Source: Ligilactobacillus ubinensis
GTDB taxonomy: Bacteria > Bacillota > Bacilli > Lactobacillales > Lactobacillaceae
Direction: 5' to 3'
Length of the DNA: 64,000 nucleotides
Assembly: GCF_024160875.1 (NCBI RefSeq)
Contig: NZ_JAIULA010000005.1
Span: 62,001 to 126,000 of the forward strand
The notes under the pieces are model-generated. The model was not told the origin of the DNA. It ran no database searches and saw only the letters and a program-made list of their open reading frames with translations. The position numbers were made by a program, and so were the translations under genes. Shown here in pieces: positions 26,255-36,537 of the stretch. Numbering within the stretch: position 1 is the stretch's first letter; the number at the start of each line of letters is the position of its first letter.

Positions 26255-29200
26255 TTACTCTGCTAATGTTGGTGTTGCACCAATCATCATTTCAAATGCT
26301 TTTTCACTTAATTGATCTTTAGGTGTCCCTTTTTTATTCAGCTTAACCATCAAATCAGTAATATATCGATACTCTTTTGGATATACCTTTACAAAATCTG
26401 CTTGTTTTGTTGACCAATCATCTAAAATCATCTTAGCTTTATCTGAGCCTGTATATTTAACATGCTTTTCCAGTAAGTCAACTAATTCACTGTCGTCACC
26501 TTGCTCGTTTAATTTAAACAGTTCAATCATTTCCATATTACATTTTTGAGCAAATTCACCATCTGGATCATAGACGTAAGCTAATCCACCTGACATTCCT
26601 GCTCCAAAATTATGTCCTGTTTTTCCTAAAACGACTGCAATACCACCAGTCATATACTCGCAACCATGGTCTCCTATCCCTTCAGCTACCACTTTTGCTC
26701 CTGAATTACGGACACAAAAACGTTCACCAGCACGTCCATTAAAATATGCCTCACCAGCAGTTGCACCAAAACAAGCAACATTACCAACAATTTGGGCTTC
26801 ACTATATAGTTTTTTAGCTTTAGGCGGTGCTTGTACTACTAATAACCCACCACTAAGGCCCTTGCCAACATAATCATTAGCTTCACCAATAAGTTTTAAT
26901 TCTAAACCTTGTGTAATAAAAGCCCCGAAACTTTGCCCAGCAACGCCTGTATATTCGTATCTTAATCTCGCTTCTGAGATACCACTATTACCATATCTTT
27001 GTGCAATCCAACCACCCATACGTGAGCCAGCAGCACGCACAACATTATTAATTGGTTTTTTAACAATAAAACTCTTCTTTTGTTTAATTGCAGTTTCTGC
27101 AAATACATTTAAATCAGGCCACTGATATTTAGGTGCAAATGGATCACTTGATTTTCTTTGAATGCCAATAGATGTAGCTAAAATTCTTGAAAAATCAAGA
27201 GATTTTGCTTTTCCTTTTGCTACATAACGAGCATGTAAGTGTTCTGTATGTCCAACCAATTCATCAACTGTGCGATAACCTAAGTGCGCCATTTCTTCAC
27301 GCAAATCTTGGGCCAAAAACTGCATACAATTCTTAACATGCTCTGGTTTACCCAAGAAAAGTTTACGCAAATTTGGGTTTTGGGTGGCTATACCTGTAGG
27401 ACACGTATTTTGGCTACAAACCCGCATCATAATACAGCCAATAGATACTAGAACTAATGAAGCAAAACTAAATTCCTCTGCCCCTAACATAATTGCAATT
27501 GCAATATCTCTACCTGTCATTAACTTACCATCAGTTTCAAGCACTGTACGTTGACGTAAGTTATTTAGAGCCAATGTCTGATGTGCTTCAGCTAATCCCA
27601 TTTCCCATGGTAATCCTGCATCGCGAATTGATGTTCTAGGAGCAGCACCTGTCCCACCATCGTAGCCACTAATAACAACTTTATCAGCACCACATTTAAC
27701 CACACCAGTTGTAATAGTACCTACACCGGTGCTTGAAACTAATTTGACTGTGATTGCTGCAAACGGATTAACTTGCTTCAAGTCGTAAATCAATTGCTTT
27801 AAATCTTCAATTGAATAAATATCATGATGAGGCGGCGGTGAGATTAAACGTACTCCTGGTACAGAGCCACGAATTTCCGCTACCCAGGGGAAGTTTTTTG
27901 CTCCCGGTAATTGTCCTCCTTCACCTGGTTTGGCACCTTGAGCGACTTTAATTTGAATTTCTTCTGCACTCATTAAATACTCTGTATTTACACCAAAGCG
28001 CCCTGAAGCAACTTGTTTAATTTTACTGTTCACATTATGTCCATTAGCCCCTGGCTTAAATCGATTACGATTCTCCCCACCTTCACCGCTATTACTTTTA
28101 CCACCTAATTCATTCATTGCTTGTGCAATGCATTCATGAGCTTCTTTAGAAAGCGAGCCAAAACTCATTGCACCCGATTTGAAACGTTTAACAATTTGAC
28201 TAACTGGCTCAACTTCGCTTAACGGAACTGTTGTTTTACTTTCAGCTATATCCCACATTGCTCTAAGAGTTGTTGGCCTTTCATGCTCTTCTTTATGCAT
28301 TAAATTTGAGTATTCTTTATACAAAGAATAATCACCACTACGAACAGCTTGTTGGAACTTATACATTGTTAAAGGATTATATAAATGATGTTCACCTTTG
28401 CTTCTATACTTAAAACTACCACCTGATGCTAAAGCATCTTTAGCTCTAGCTCCAAATGCACGATGATACCTTGCCAAATACTCTTCTTCGATTTGATCTA
28501 ATGACAGACCACCAATTCTACTTTCTGTACCTGTGAAATATTTGTCAACAACATCCTTTGATAAGCCAACAGCTTCAAATAATTGTGCCCCTTGATACCC
28601 AACAATAGTAGAAATCCCCATTCTACTCATAATCTTAATAATTCCATTTAAAGCCGCTTTACGATAAACATCAATTTTCTCACTTAGACTATTGTATTCA
28701 AGCGTCGCGTATACTCCATATGGATGAATAGCTGATGCACCATAACCCAATAAAGTTGCATAATGATGTGTCTCGCAAGCTTCTCCGGTATCTACTAAAA
28801 TAGATGCCAGTTCTCTTTTGCCTTTACGGACTAAATAATTATTCAATCCAGACACTGCTAATAATACAGGAATAATCAAATCATCACTTGTTGCACCACG
28901 ATCACTCAAAATAATTATGTTAGCCCCAGCATCAATTTTACCTTCAGTATCTTTAAATAAATCATCTAAGGCCTGTTCCAAACGATGCGGTCTATTAACA
29001 TTGCTATAACACATAGAAACAAGTTCTGACTTGAATCCGTTCTTACCATTTAAATGCCTAATTTTTTCATAGCTAGCTGAACTTAAAATAGGTGAATCCA
29101 ATTTAATTTTTTTTGCATTTATTGAAGTATCTTTAGTAATTTCACCATCGCGACCCAAGAACATCTCTGTTCCAATTACCAACTCTTCACGAATAGCATC

Positions 29201-30727
29201 GATCGGCGGATTGGTTACTTGTGCAAATTGTTGCTTAAAATAAGTAAATAAAGATTGAGGTTTATCACTTAAAACAGCTAATGGTGAATCAAAACCCATT
29301 GAAAGAACAGGTTCTGATCCATTTTTTGCCATCGGTAAAATTGCATCCCGAATAATATCTTCTGTATATCCATGACGTCGCCATAAAATCTGGAGCGCAT
29401 GCTCTGACAAATTTTCTACTACATCAGCTTCTGGTAAATTTGCTAGCGTTAATTGCTTTTCTTTTAACCATCTTTGATATGGATGAAGCTTGGCATAATG
29501 CTCTTTTAATTCGCTATTATGGTAAATTTTACCCTTAGAAGTGTCCACTAGTAACATCTCTGCAGGTCCTAAAATTCCTTTTTCAAGAACATCTTCAGGA
29601 TTTACATCATAAACACCTGATTCAGATGCAGCTACTAGAATATTTCCCTTCATAAGTACATATCTAGATGGTCGCAATCCATTTCGATCCAAAGTTGCAC
29701 CAACTTGAATACCATCCGTAAAACACAGTGCAGCAGGTCCATCCCATGGAGCCACAAAACTAGAATTATATTCATCAAAAGCAGCTTGCTCAGCTGGTAA
29801 ATGCATCGCATCGCTCCATGCTTCTGGAATCATCATCATTAGAATTTGAGGAATATCACGGCCATTGCGGTATAGATACTCCATACAATTTTCTAACTTA
29901 GCTGAATCCGAATCATCTTCATTATAAATTTCAACATTATGACTAACCATCCAATTTTCGGCACGTTTTAACGTATTTATCTCTCCATTATGGGCGATGA
30001 ATCTAAATGGTTGTGCCCGTTCCCAGCTTGGAAAAGTATTAGTCGAAAAGCGTGAATGAATTAACGCAATCGAAGACGCCATTTTTTCATGATGTAAATC
30101 TGGATAAAATTGGCCAACTTGATACGCGTGCAACATTCCTTTATAGCAAATAGTCCGACTAGACAAACTTACAATGGCAAATTCATTAGCAGAAAATGTC
30201 TTTTCAAGCTTACGTCTTAAATCATATAATGCATCTTCAAAGAGACGACCTTTTTTAATATCTGCAGGTTTATTTAAAATAACTTGTACAAATCCTGGCA
30301 TGGCCTTTTGAGCTGTTGGTCCACAATTTTCATATACATATGGCACGTCACGTGTTGCTATAATATTATAACCATGACGGTTGATTTCATCCGTTACTGA
30401 GCGCAACATCGCCTTTTTTTCATTTTCTTGTTGTGAGACAAATAGCATCGCTACTGCATAATTGCCTAGCGATGGAAATTTTTTTATTCCCATTTCTTTA
30501 GCATAATTTTGAAAAAAAGCATCCGGCATCGCTAATAGAATTCCTGCTCCATCACCAGTATCTGGTTCTGCACCTGTTCCACCACGATGATTCATCCTAC
30601 TTAACATAACTAGGGCACGTTCAACTAATTCATGACTCGCTTTTCCATCAATTTGAGTAATGAAACCCATCCCACAAGCATCATGCTCGAGAGACGGAGT
30701 ATACATTGTTTTGGTTTTATCAATCAT
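26255..30727 (-). CDS. gltB: Glutamate synthase, large (alpha) subunit
   Basis: This subunit converts glutamine and 2-oxoglutarate to two glutamates. The 1490 residues follow the standard order. The N-terminal class II glutamine amidotransferase follows a short propeptide, with nucleophile Cys18 in LEHDACGMGF. The central domain comes next, then the FMN/2-oxoglutarate synthase barrel (PPHHDIYSIEDLKQLIYDLK region; GYDGGTGAAPRTSI). The 3Fe-4S loop is CIMMRVCSQNTCPTG. The GXGXG beta-helix (GGIAVVLGKTGHNFGAGMSG) ends it. AGGTGG precedes the ATG by about 7 bases. With GltD it gives ammonia assimilation via GS-GOGAT. Many lactobacilli lack this enzyme and are glutamate auxotrophs. Confidence 0.96.
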   Translation of the reverse strand: MIDKTKTMYTPSLEHDACGMGFITQIDGKASHELVERALVMLSRMNHRGGTGAEPDTGDGAGILLAMPDAFFQNYAKEMGIKKFPSLGNYAVAMLFVSQQENEKKAMLRSVTDEINRHGYNIIATRDVPYVYENCGPTAQKAMPGFVQVILNKPADIKKGRLFEDALYDLRRKLEKTFSANEFAIVSLSSRTICYKGMLHAYQVGQFYPDLHHEKMASSIALIHSRFSTNTFPSWERAQPFRFIAHNGEINTLKRAENWMVSHNVEIYNEDDSDSAKLENCMEYLYRNGRDIPQILMMMIPEAWSDAMHLPAEQAAFDEYNSSFVAPWDGPAALCFTDGIQVGATLDRNGLRPSRYVLMKGNILVAASESGVYDVNPEDVLEKGILGPAEMLLVDTSKGKIYHNSELKEHYAKLHPYQRWLKEKQLTLANLPEADVVENLSEHALQILWRRHGYTEDIIRDAILPMAKNGSEPVLSMGFDSPLAVLSDKPQSLFTYFKQQFAQVTNPPIDAIREELVIGTEMFLGRDGEITKDTSINAKKIKLDSPILSSASYEKIRHLNGKNGFKSELVSMCYSNVNRPHRLEQALDDLFKDTEGKIDAGANIIILSDRGATSDDLIIPVLLAVSGLNNYLVRKGKRELASILVDTGEACETHHYATLLGYGASAIHPYGVYATLEYNSLSEKIDVYRKAALNGIIKIMSRMGISTIVGYQGAQLFEAVGLSKDVVDKYFTGTESRIGGLSLDQIEEEYLARYHRAFGARAKDALASGGSFKYRSKGEHHLYNPLTMYKFQQAVRSGDYSLYKEYSNLMHKEEHERPTTLRAMWDIAESKTTVPLSEVEPVSQIVKRFKSGAMSFGSLSKEAHECIAQAMNELGGKSNSGEGGENRNRFKPGANGHNVNSKIKQVASGRFGVNTEYLMSAEEIQIKVAQGAKPGEGGQLPGAKNFPWVAEIRGSVPGVRLISPPPHHDIYSIEDLKQLIYDLKQVNPFAAITVKLVSSTGVGTITTGVVKCGADKVVISGYDGGTGAAPRTSIRDAGLPWEMGLAEAHQTLALNNLRQRTVLETDGKLMTGRDIAIAIMLGAEEFSFASLVLVSIGCIMMRVCSQNTCPTGIATQNPNLRKLFLGKPEHVKNCMQFLAQDLREEMAHLGYRTVDELVGHTEHLHARYVAKGKAKSLDFSRILATSIGIQRKSSDPFAPKYQWPDLNVFAETAIKQKKSFIVKKPINNVVRAAGSRMGGWIAQRYGNSGISEARLRYEYTGVAGQSFGAFITQGLELKLIGEANDYVGKGLSGGLLVVQAPPKAKKLYSEAQIVGNVACFGATAGEAYFNGRAGERFCVRNSGAKVVAEGIGDHGCEYMTGGIAVVLGKTGHNFGAGMSGGLAYVYDPDGEFAQKCNMEMIELFKLNEQGDDSELVDLLEKHVKYTGSDKAKMILDDWSTKQADFVKVYPKEYRYITDLMVKLNKKGTPKDQLSEKAFEMMIGATPTLAE

Positions 30728-30970
30728 TTTCTTCCCACCTCATGATAGTATCTAGCTAACATCTCTACTTTTATTAATATAAAATAAAAGTAATTTAACT
30801 TTAATCTAATTTTAGAGATAGATTTATCAAAACACAAGACATTTACTTAGCCTTAGATAAATTTGAATAGTCATATATCTTTTATTCCTTTAGATGCATA
30901 TAAAACCATATATAGCGATAAAATAGCATCTATAACAACTCATGTAAGCATAATAAATTATAATTATAAT
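30728..30970 (-). promoter_or_regulatory. gltB upstream region with several hairpins
   Basis: Upstream of gltB, TACTTTTATT pairs with AATAAAAGTA (10 bp, centred near 30781) and is flanked by ATCTCTA and TAGAGAT words. Further up, TAGATGC and GCATCTA form a 7-bp stem across 27 bases (about 30890-30932). A possible promoter is TTGTGT, 17 bases, TAAAAT near 30808-30836. No TGTNA-N7-TNACA GlnR/TnrA-like site was found. How gltBD is regulated is not visible. Confidence 0.35.
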
Positions 30971-31024
30971 AAAAATACACTATACTAATTAGATTTTGTA
31001 TCTAATTTAATATAGTGTATTTTT
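30971..31024. terminator. Terminator of the dapF-mnmA operon
   Basis: AAAAATACACTATA (30971-30984) pairs with TATAGTGTATTTTT (31011-31024), with an inner 8-bp AATTAGAT/ATCTAATT stem. T-tracts occur on both sides, so it may also act in reverse. It starts 28 bases after the mnmA stop. Confidence 0.88.
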
Positions 31025-31051
31025 AATTTTTGAACGTTAATAGATTTTTAA

Positions 31052-32185
<1,134 letters not shown>

Positions 32186-32287
32186 TCACCATCATTTCAT
32201 AAAGATTCTGAACCCACGATTTGAAGGTCGTTTTATCCAGTAAATGCTATTATACTTACAATTTAATTTCTGTGCAAGTTCAATGGT

Positions 32288-32635
32288 TTATTTCTCTTCA
32301 ATGACAAGAATATTGTGCTCTTGTAAATCTTTTATAATATATTCTAGTTGCGTAATTTTTTTCTCAGCATCATTTGCTTTAAAAATATTAACTTCTTTTA
32401 ATCCATTAGCTGTAACTGTCGCCATTTTAAAATTATGTAAATCATTTTGTACAACCATTTTAAATTTAAAACTTTGATTAATGGGCATCCGTGGATCTAA
32501 GCTACGTTCAAGTTGAAATTTCCCATTTTTGGACTCTATAAAACCAACATCCCTTAATGAATAACGTTTGATATTATCCGCTAATTTATATACTTGATTC
32601 ATCCCTAGAACTTTTGCTGCTTTTGTATATGCCAT
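32288..32635 (-). CDS. DUF1831 family protein
   Basis: A 115-residue cytosolic protein of unknown function, found almost only in Lactobacillales between a cysteine desulfurase gene and mnmA. It begins MAYTKAAKVLGMNQVYKLAD and has a beta-rich middle (FQLERSLDPRMPINQSFKFKM, given here as LERSLDPRMPINQSF). It ends with an amphipathic helix (KKITQLEYIIKDLQEHNIL). The position suggests a role in sulfur transfer for tRNA thiolation, but this is inference from neighbourhood. A GGTAAGGGTG site precedes the ATG. Confidence 0.88.
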   Translation of the reverse strand: MAYTKAAKVLGMNQVYKLADNIKRYSLRDVGFIESKNGKFQLERSLDPRMPINQSFKFKMVVQNDLHNFKMATVTANGLKEVNIFKANDAEKKITQLEYIIKDLQEHNILVIEEK

Positions 32636-32650
32636 TTCACCCTTACCTTC

Positions 32651-33790
32651 CTATTTTTTTATAATCTTAGCTAATAAAGCTATTGTTTCATCAATTTGAG
32701 CTGCTGTATTTGTTATCCCAAAGCTAAACCGTAACGATTCTCCCACTCGCGGACTATCTGTGCCATACATTGCACTTAATACATGCGAAGGCTCTAACGA
32801 TCCAGCGGTACATGCTGATCCTGCTGCAGCTGAAATACCACCTAAATCCAAATTTGTTAATAAAACGTCACTTCGACAACCTTTAAACCAGATACTTAAA
32901 ACATGTGGTAACTCATCAGCATTGACTTTACCGTTCACTTCAAAAGCTATCTTATTAGTTTCTAGTCCTGTAATTAATTGTTGCTTAAATTCCATATATT
33001 TTTTTCGATGATCAGCTTTATCACGATTTGCTAATAGAACTGCTTGTGCAAATCCAGCAATTGCTGGTACATTTTCTGTTCCAGCGCGTCTTTTTAATTC
33101 CTGATCACCACCCTTTAAAAGCGACTCAAAATGTAAGCCTTTACGCTGATATAAAAAGCCCATATACTTGGGACCATTTAATTTGTGGGCTGAAGTCGAG
33201 AGCATATCTATCTTATCAGCTTGGACATCTATATCTAAAATTCCGTATGTTTGCACGCAGTCAGTATGAAACCATGCATTTGAATTAGCAACGATTTGGC
33301 CAATTTCATGAATAGGCATGTGACTTCCTACTTCATTGTTTCCCATCATAACTGAAACTAAAATCGTATCTTCTCGCAAGTTTCTTTTTAAATCTTCAAG
33401 AGATATTTCACCATTCTCATCAACTGGCAAATAAGTAACCTCAAACCCTTCACGCTCTAAATATGCCATTGGTTTCAAAACTGCTTCGTGTTCAATTGCA
33501 GTGGTAATAATATGACGACCTTCATTTTTACGTGCTAATGCTGTTTGAATAATTGCTGTATTATCACTTTCAGTTCCACCGCTTGTAAATATAATCTCGT
33601 TATCAGCAGTCGCATTAATCGACTTGGCAATTATATGACGACTATCATCTAAAACCTTACGTGCTTGTCTTCCATAAAAATTTATTGCAGAGGCATTTCC
33701 AAAAACATTTGTCATCGTCTCTGTCATTTTTTCGATAACGCTTGTTGCCATTGGCGTCGTGCCTGCATTATCAAGATAAATGTTATCCAC
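32651..33790 (-). CDS. iscS: Cysteine desulfurase (IscS/NifS family)
   Basis: This PLP enzyme removes sulfur from cysteine and carries it as a persulfide. The 379-residue protein has the PLP lysine at 203 (STSAHKLNGPKYMG), the cofactor histidine in AIEHEAVL and the catalytic cysteine at 327 in AAGSACTAGSLEPSHV. The start is GTG at 33790 with AGAGGTAAG upstream. Within the mtnN-iscS-DUF1831-mnmA unit its main client is probably MnmA, rather than iron-sulfur assembly, for which SufS would be elsewhere. The gene name is by family; local names such as iscS2 or yrvO are equally valid. Confidence 0.93.
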   Translation of the reverse strand: MDNIYLDNAGTTPMATSVIEKMTETMTNVFGNASAINFYGRQARKVLDDSRHIIAKSINATADNEIIFTSGGTESDNTAIIQTALARKNEGRHIITTAIEHEAVLKPMAYLEREGFEVTYLPVDENGEISLEDLKRNLREDTILVSVMMGNNEVGSHMPIHEIGQIVANSNAWFHTDCVQTYGILDIDVQADKIDMLSTSAHKLNGPKYMGFLYQRKGLHFESLLKGGDQELKRRAGTENVPAIAGFAQAVLLANRDKADHRKKYMEFKQQLITGLETNKIAFEVNGKVNADELPHVLSIWFKGCRSDVLLTNLDLGGISAAAGSACTAGSLEPSHVLSAMYGTDSPRVGESLRFSFGITNTAAQIDETIALLAKIIKK

Positions 33791-33812
33791 TTTTCTTACC
33801 TCTCAATTCTAA

Positions 33813-34496
33813 CTATACTAAAAAATTTAAAATCATTTGTGCCGATTGCTTACCTGCATCAATAATAAATTCATCAAATGTTTGACCTGCATTCTCATCT
33901 CCCACATCTGACATTGCTCTTACAACAAGATATGGTATTTTAAACTGATAAGCTACTTGGGCGACCGCTGCACCTTCCATTTCACAACACATTGCATCAG
34001 GATAAATTTCTTTAATTTCTTTAATTTTACTTGCTGATGCAACAAATTGATCACCAGTTACAATTAATCCTGGCTTAACAACTAAACCTGTTTTCTTAGC
34101 AGCTATGCTCACCGCACCTATTAGCTCTTCATCGGCAGGAAAAATTTGGGGTTGTTGCGGTAACTGTCCAGGTTTATATCCAAAAACAGTTGCGTTTGCA
34201 TCATGATACGCTGCTCCTGTTGAAAGAACTAAATCTCCTACATGTAGTCCTTGTCCAATTCCACCGGCAGAACCTGAATTAATGACTGCATCCACTTTAA
34301 ATTGAGTAACTAATAGAGCAGTTGTCACTCCTGCTTGAACTTTACCAATCCCTGATCTCACCAAAACAACCTCTTTGCTACTAATTTTACCCACATAAAA
34401 TTCCATATTAGCAATGGTTATACTTTTTGCTTCTTCTAAATGTGCACGTAATCCCTTTATTTCTTCTTCCATTGCACAAATAATTCCATATTTCAC
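33813..34496 (-). CDS. mtnN: 5'-methylthioadenosine/S-adenosylhomocysteine nucleosidase
   Basis: The enzyme cleaves MTA and SAH to adenine and the thioribose or S-ribosylhomocysteine, clearing by-products of methylation and polyamine synthesis and supplying LuxS substrate. The 227-residue chain has the family start GIICAMEEEI, GSAGGIGQGLHVGDLVLS, CCEMEGAAVAQVA (with the nucleoside-binding Met-Glu) and the catalytic Asp in VVRAMSDVGDENA. The start is GTG with AAAGGGTGA upstream. It follows a small membrane-protein gene by 21 bases. Confidence 0.96.
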   Translation of the reverse strand: MKYGIICAMEEEIKGLRAHLEEAKSITIANMEFYVGKISSKEVVLVRSGIGKVQAGVTTALLVTQFKVDAVINSGSAGGIGQGLHVGDLVLSTGAAYHDANATVFGYKPGQLPQQPQIFPADEELIGAVSIAAKKTGLVVKPGLIVTGDQFVASASKIKEIKEIYPDAMCCEMEGAAVAQVAYQFKIPYLVVRAMSDVGDENAGQTFDEFIIDAGKQSAQMILNFLV

Positions 34497-34517
34497 TTGA
34501 TATCACCCTTTGTAAAA

Positions 34518-34730
34518 TTAAAAATTTATAAAACGCATAAAAAGTAGCACAAATAGTAACATAACTATCAAAGCTGCGATTATATAATTAAGTTTTCGTT
34601 TTAAATGTGTTATTTTTTCTTGTTCTAGTGACTGCTTTTGTTCTTCACGTGCTTTCGTACGACTAATTGGTTCAGCTTCTTCTTTTCTATCTGTATTTTT
34701 AGAACGTCGAGAAAAGTTTTGATCTGTCAT
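34518..34730 (-). CDS. Small single-pass membrane protein of unknown function
   Basis: A 70-residue protein with a highly charged N-terminal 45 residues (many Arg, Lys, Glu; RTKAREEQKQSLEQEK) and one C-terminal hydrophobic segment at about 48-67 (YIIAALIVMLLFVLLFMRF). It is probably tail-anchored with the charged part inside. AGAGGT precedes the ATG. It lies between nudF and mtnN, a position where lactobacilli often carry a small gene of this kind. No function is inferred. Confidence 0.8.
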   Translation of the reverse strand: MTDQNFSRRSKNTDRKEEAEPISRTKAREEQKQSLEQEKITHLKRKLNYIIAALIVMLLFVLLFMRFINF

Positions 34731-34744
34731 TCAAATTACCTCTA

Positions 34745-35281
34745 CTATTTCATCATCTGCCACAGCATAATCGCAATTAATGTCTTACTATCACAAATGG
34801 TACCATTAGCAATTTGTTCTTGCACCTCTTTTATGGTTAATTCTTCCAGTTGCAAAAACTCATCCTCATCCTGTGGTAACTTAGTTTTAGCTACATGTAA
34901 TCCACTAGCATGATATAGATACATTTTTTCATCCGCAAAACCAGGTGATGTATAAAACTCATTAACGCGTTCTAACGTGTCTGCTGTAAATCGTGTTTCT
35001 TCATTTAATTCACGTACAGCCGTTTGATCGGGATGTTCGCCTTTTTCAATTTTACCAGCAGGTATCTCCAAAGTAATCTTTCTAAGTGGTGCACGCCATT
35101 GTCTAATTAACACAATTTTTTCTTCAGGTGTAATTGCGACTATCCCAACAGCTCCTGGATGGCGTATTATTTCCCGCGTGGCCTTTTCATTATTTGGCAA
35201 AACAACGGTTTCTAAATCAAGTTTAACAAAATTTCCTTCATAGAGATGCTTAATATCTGTTACTTTTTCTTCAAATTCCAT
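34745..35281 (-). CDS. nudF: ADP-ribose pyrophosphatase (Nudix hydrolase)
   Basis: This enzyme hydrolyses ADP-ribose and similar NDP-sugars. The chosen start, ATG at 35281, gives 178 residues; AAGGTGAG then serves as ribosome-binding site instead of being the GTG start at 35290. The Nudix box runs from Gly76 to Phe98 (GKIEKGEHPD then QTAVRELNEETRF), with the catalytic REL-NEE at 90-95. The conserved glycine after EEx is replaced by Arg97. The N-terminal beta-domain with VLIRQWRAPLRK is typical of ADP-ribose enzymes. It lies 19 bases after dapF. Confidence 0.9.
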   Translation of the reverse strand: MEFEEKVTDIKHLYEGNFVKLDLETVVLPNNEKATREIIRHPGAVGIVAITPEEKIVLIRQWRAPLRKITLEIPAGKIEKGEHPDQTAVRELNEETRFTADTLERVNEFYTSPGFADEKMYLYHASGLHVAKTKLPQDEDEFLQLEELTIKEVQEQIANGTICDSKTLIAIMLWQMMK

Positions 35282-35300
35282 TTTACTCACCTTATTATAT

Positions 35301-36281
35301 CTATTTGACTATTGAGTTTACAAAACCTTGATATGCCGCTTGTTCTTTTGTCGCTTTCCAAACTGCACTAGTAAATATACCCTCTAATGCTTGTTCTTGC
35401 ACTAATTCAACATGCGCAACAAATGTCGCATTTCCTATTAAAGACATCCAATAGTTTCCGTTGTTATATTGATGTACTTTTGTTTTTACCATTCCCCCTG
35501 GATTAACCACTTGAATTTCTTGTTCTAATCCAGTTTGATCTGTGTGGAGCAAAACATACATTAAACTTGAAGCAGACATTGCTGTTCCACAAGCATTTGT
35601 ATATCCAACTCCACGTTCATATGTTCGGACGAAGATTTTATTTGATGCTAAAACTTCAACAAAGCTTACATTAACACCATCTGGAAAAATTGAATTCTTA
35701 CCGTCGTTTAAATAACTAGCTATTCGACCCAATTCATTTCCAATTAAAGTTGTATGATCCACAAATGCAATTAAATGTGGATTAGGTACTGCTACAGCTG
35801 AAAATTTTATCTTATCTGATAAAGTTGGAATGAAATCATTGATTAACTTATCTTGACCGACATGCATCAACAAATCCTTAGCGTCAAAACTAACAGGTGA
35901 AATTTCCGCATCAAATGCTGGAACATTTGGAGCAAAAGCCGTAACTTTTTTTATAGCTAAATCTGCATACATTGTCTCTACTTTAAAATTTTCAATTCCC
36001 TTTTTTTCACTTAAATATCTAGCAACTGTTCTGATACCGTTTCCACACATGCTAGCTTCACTACCATCTGCATTGATTACTCGCATCTTTCCCGCAACTG
36101 ATGCATTATGTCCTTTGGTTACAAATAAAATACCATCTGCACCACCATGCAACCCGTTTTTACGATCACAAACTTTCTGTGCTAACTTTCTTAATTCAGC
36201 TTCTGTTAAAGGTTGTTCCAAATTGTCTTGATCTAAAATAAAAAAATCATTATTAGAGCCGTGCACTTTTAACATTTCCAT
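35301..36281 (-). CDS. dapF: Diaminopimelate epimerase
   Basis: The enzyme converts LL- to meso-diaminopimelate, the last step to the peptidoglycan cross-linking amino acid (and to lysine). The 326-residue protein is longer than the 270-285 residues of many DapF but similar to lactobacillar forms. The two catalytic cysteines are Cys79 (ASMCGNGIRT) and Cys231 (TNACGTAMSAS). GAGGTAGCTAGG precedes ATG at 36281. It is the first gene of the dapF-nudF-...-mnmA operon. Its product matches the MurE specificity inferred at 49.0-50.5 kb. Confidence 0.95.
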   Translation of the reverse strand: MEMLKVHGSNNDFFILDQDNLEQPLTEAELRKLAQKVCDRKNGLHGGADGILFVTKGHNASVAGKMRVINADGSEASMCGNGIRTVARYLSEKKGIENFKVETMYADLAIKKVTAFAPNVPAFDAEISPVSFDAKDLLMHVGQDKLINDFIPTLSDKIKFSAVAVPNPHLIAFVDHTTLIGNELGRIASYLNDGKNSIFPDGVNVSFVEVLASNKIFVRTYERGVGYTNACGTAMSASSLMYVLLHTDQTGLEQEIQVVNPGGMVKTKVHQYNNGNYWMSLIGNATFVAHVELVQEQALEGIFTSAVWKATKEQAAYQGFVNSIVK

Positions 36282-36420
36282 CCTAGCTACCTCGTTTTTA
36301 TATTATATCTGAATATTACCACTTTCTACATCTTAACAAAAAATTTTTTAAGTGTGAAGTAATCTTCCTTTAAAAATCAGCCCGACTTAGCCATTTCACC
36401 AATATATTAGATTCGACACC

Positions 36421-36513
36421 AAAAAAGCAATTCCTTTCAAGCTTAACTATGAAAGACCAGTTAATTAAAACCATGTCTTTAGACTAGTACACTCAAAAGG
36501 AATTACCTTTTTT
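36421..36513 (-). terminator. Long, layered terminator of ileS
   Basis: The outer arms AAAAAG-C-AATTCCTTT (36422-36437) and AAAGGAATT-A-CCTTTTT (36496-36512) pair over about 15 bp with one internal mismatch. The interior holds an AAAGAC/GTCTTT stem and ACTA/TAGT. T-runs are present at both ends. It lies between ileS and dapF, both on the minus strand. The total span of about 93 bases is long for a simple terminator. Confidence 0.65.
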
Positions 36514-36537
36514 ATATTTTATAACAACATCTTAATG

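Noticed and set aside
30728-31051. GlnR/TnrA operator for gltBD
   Set aside because: No TGTNA-N7-TNACA palindrome could be found on either strand of the gap.
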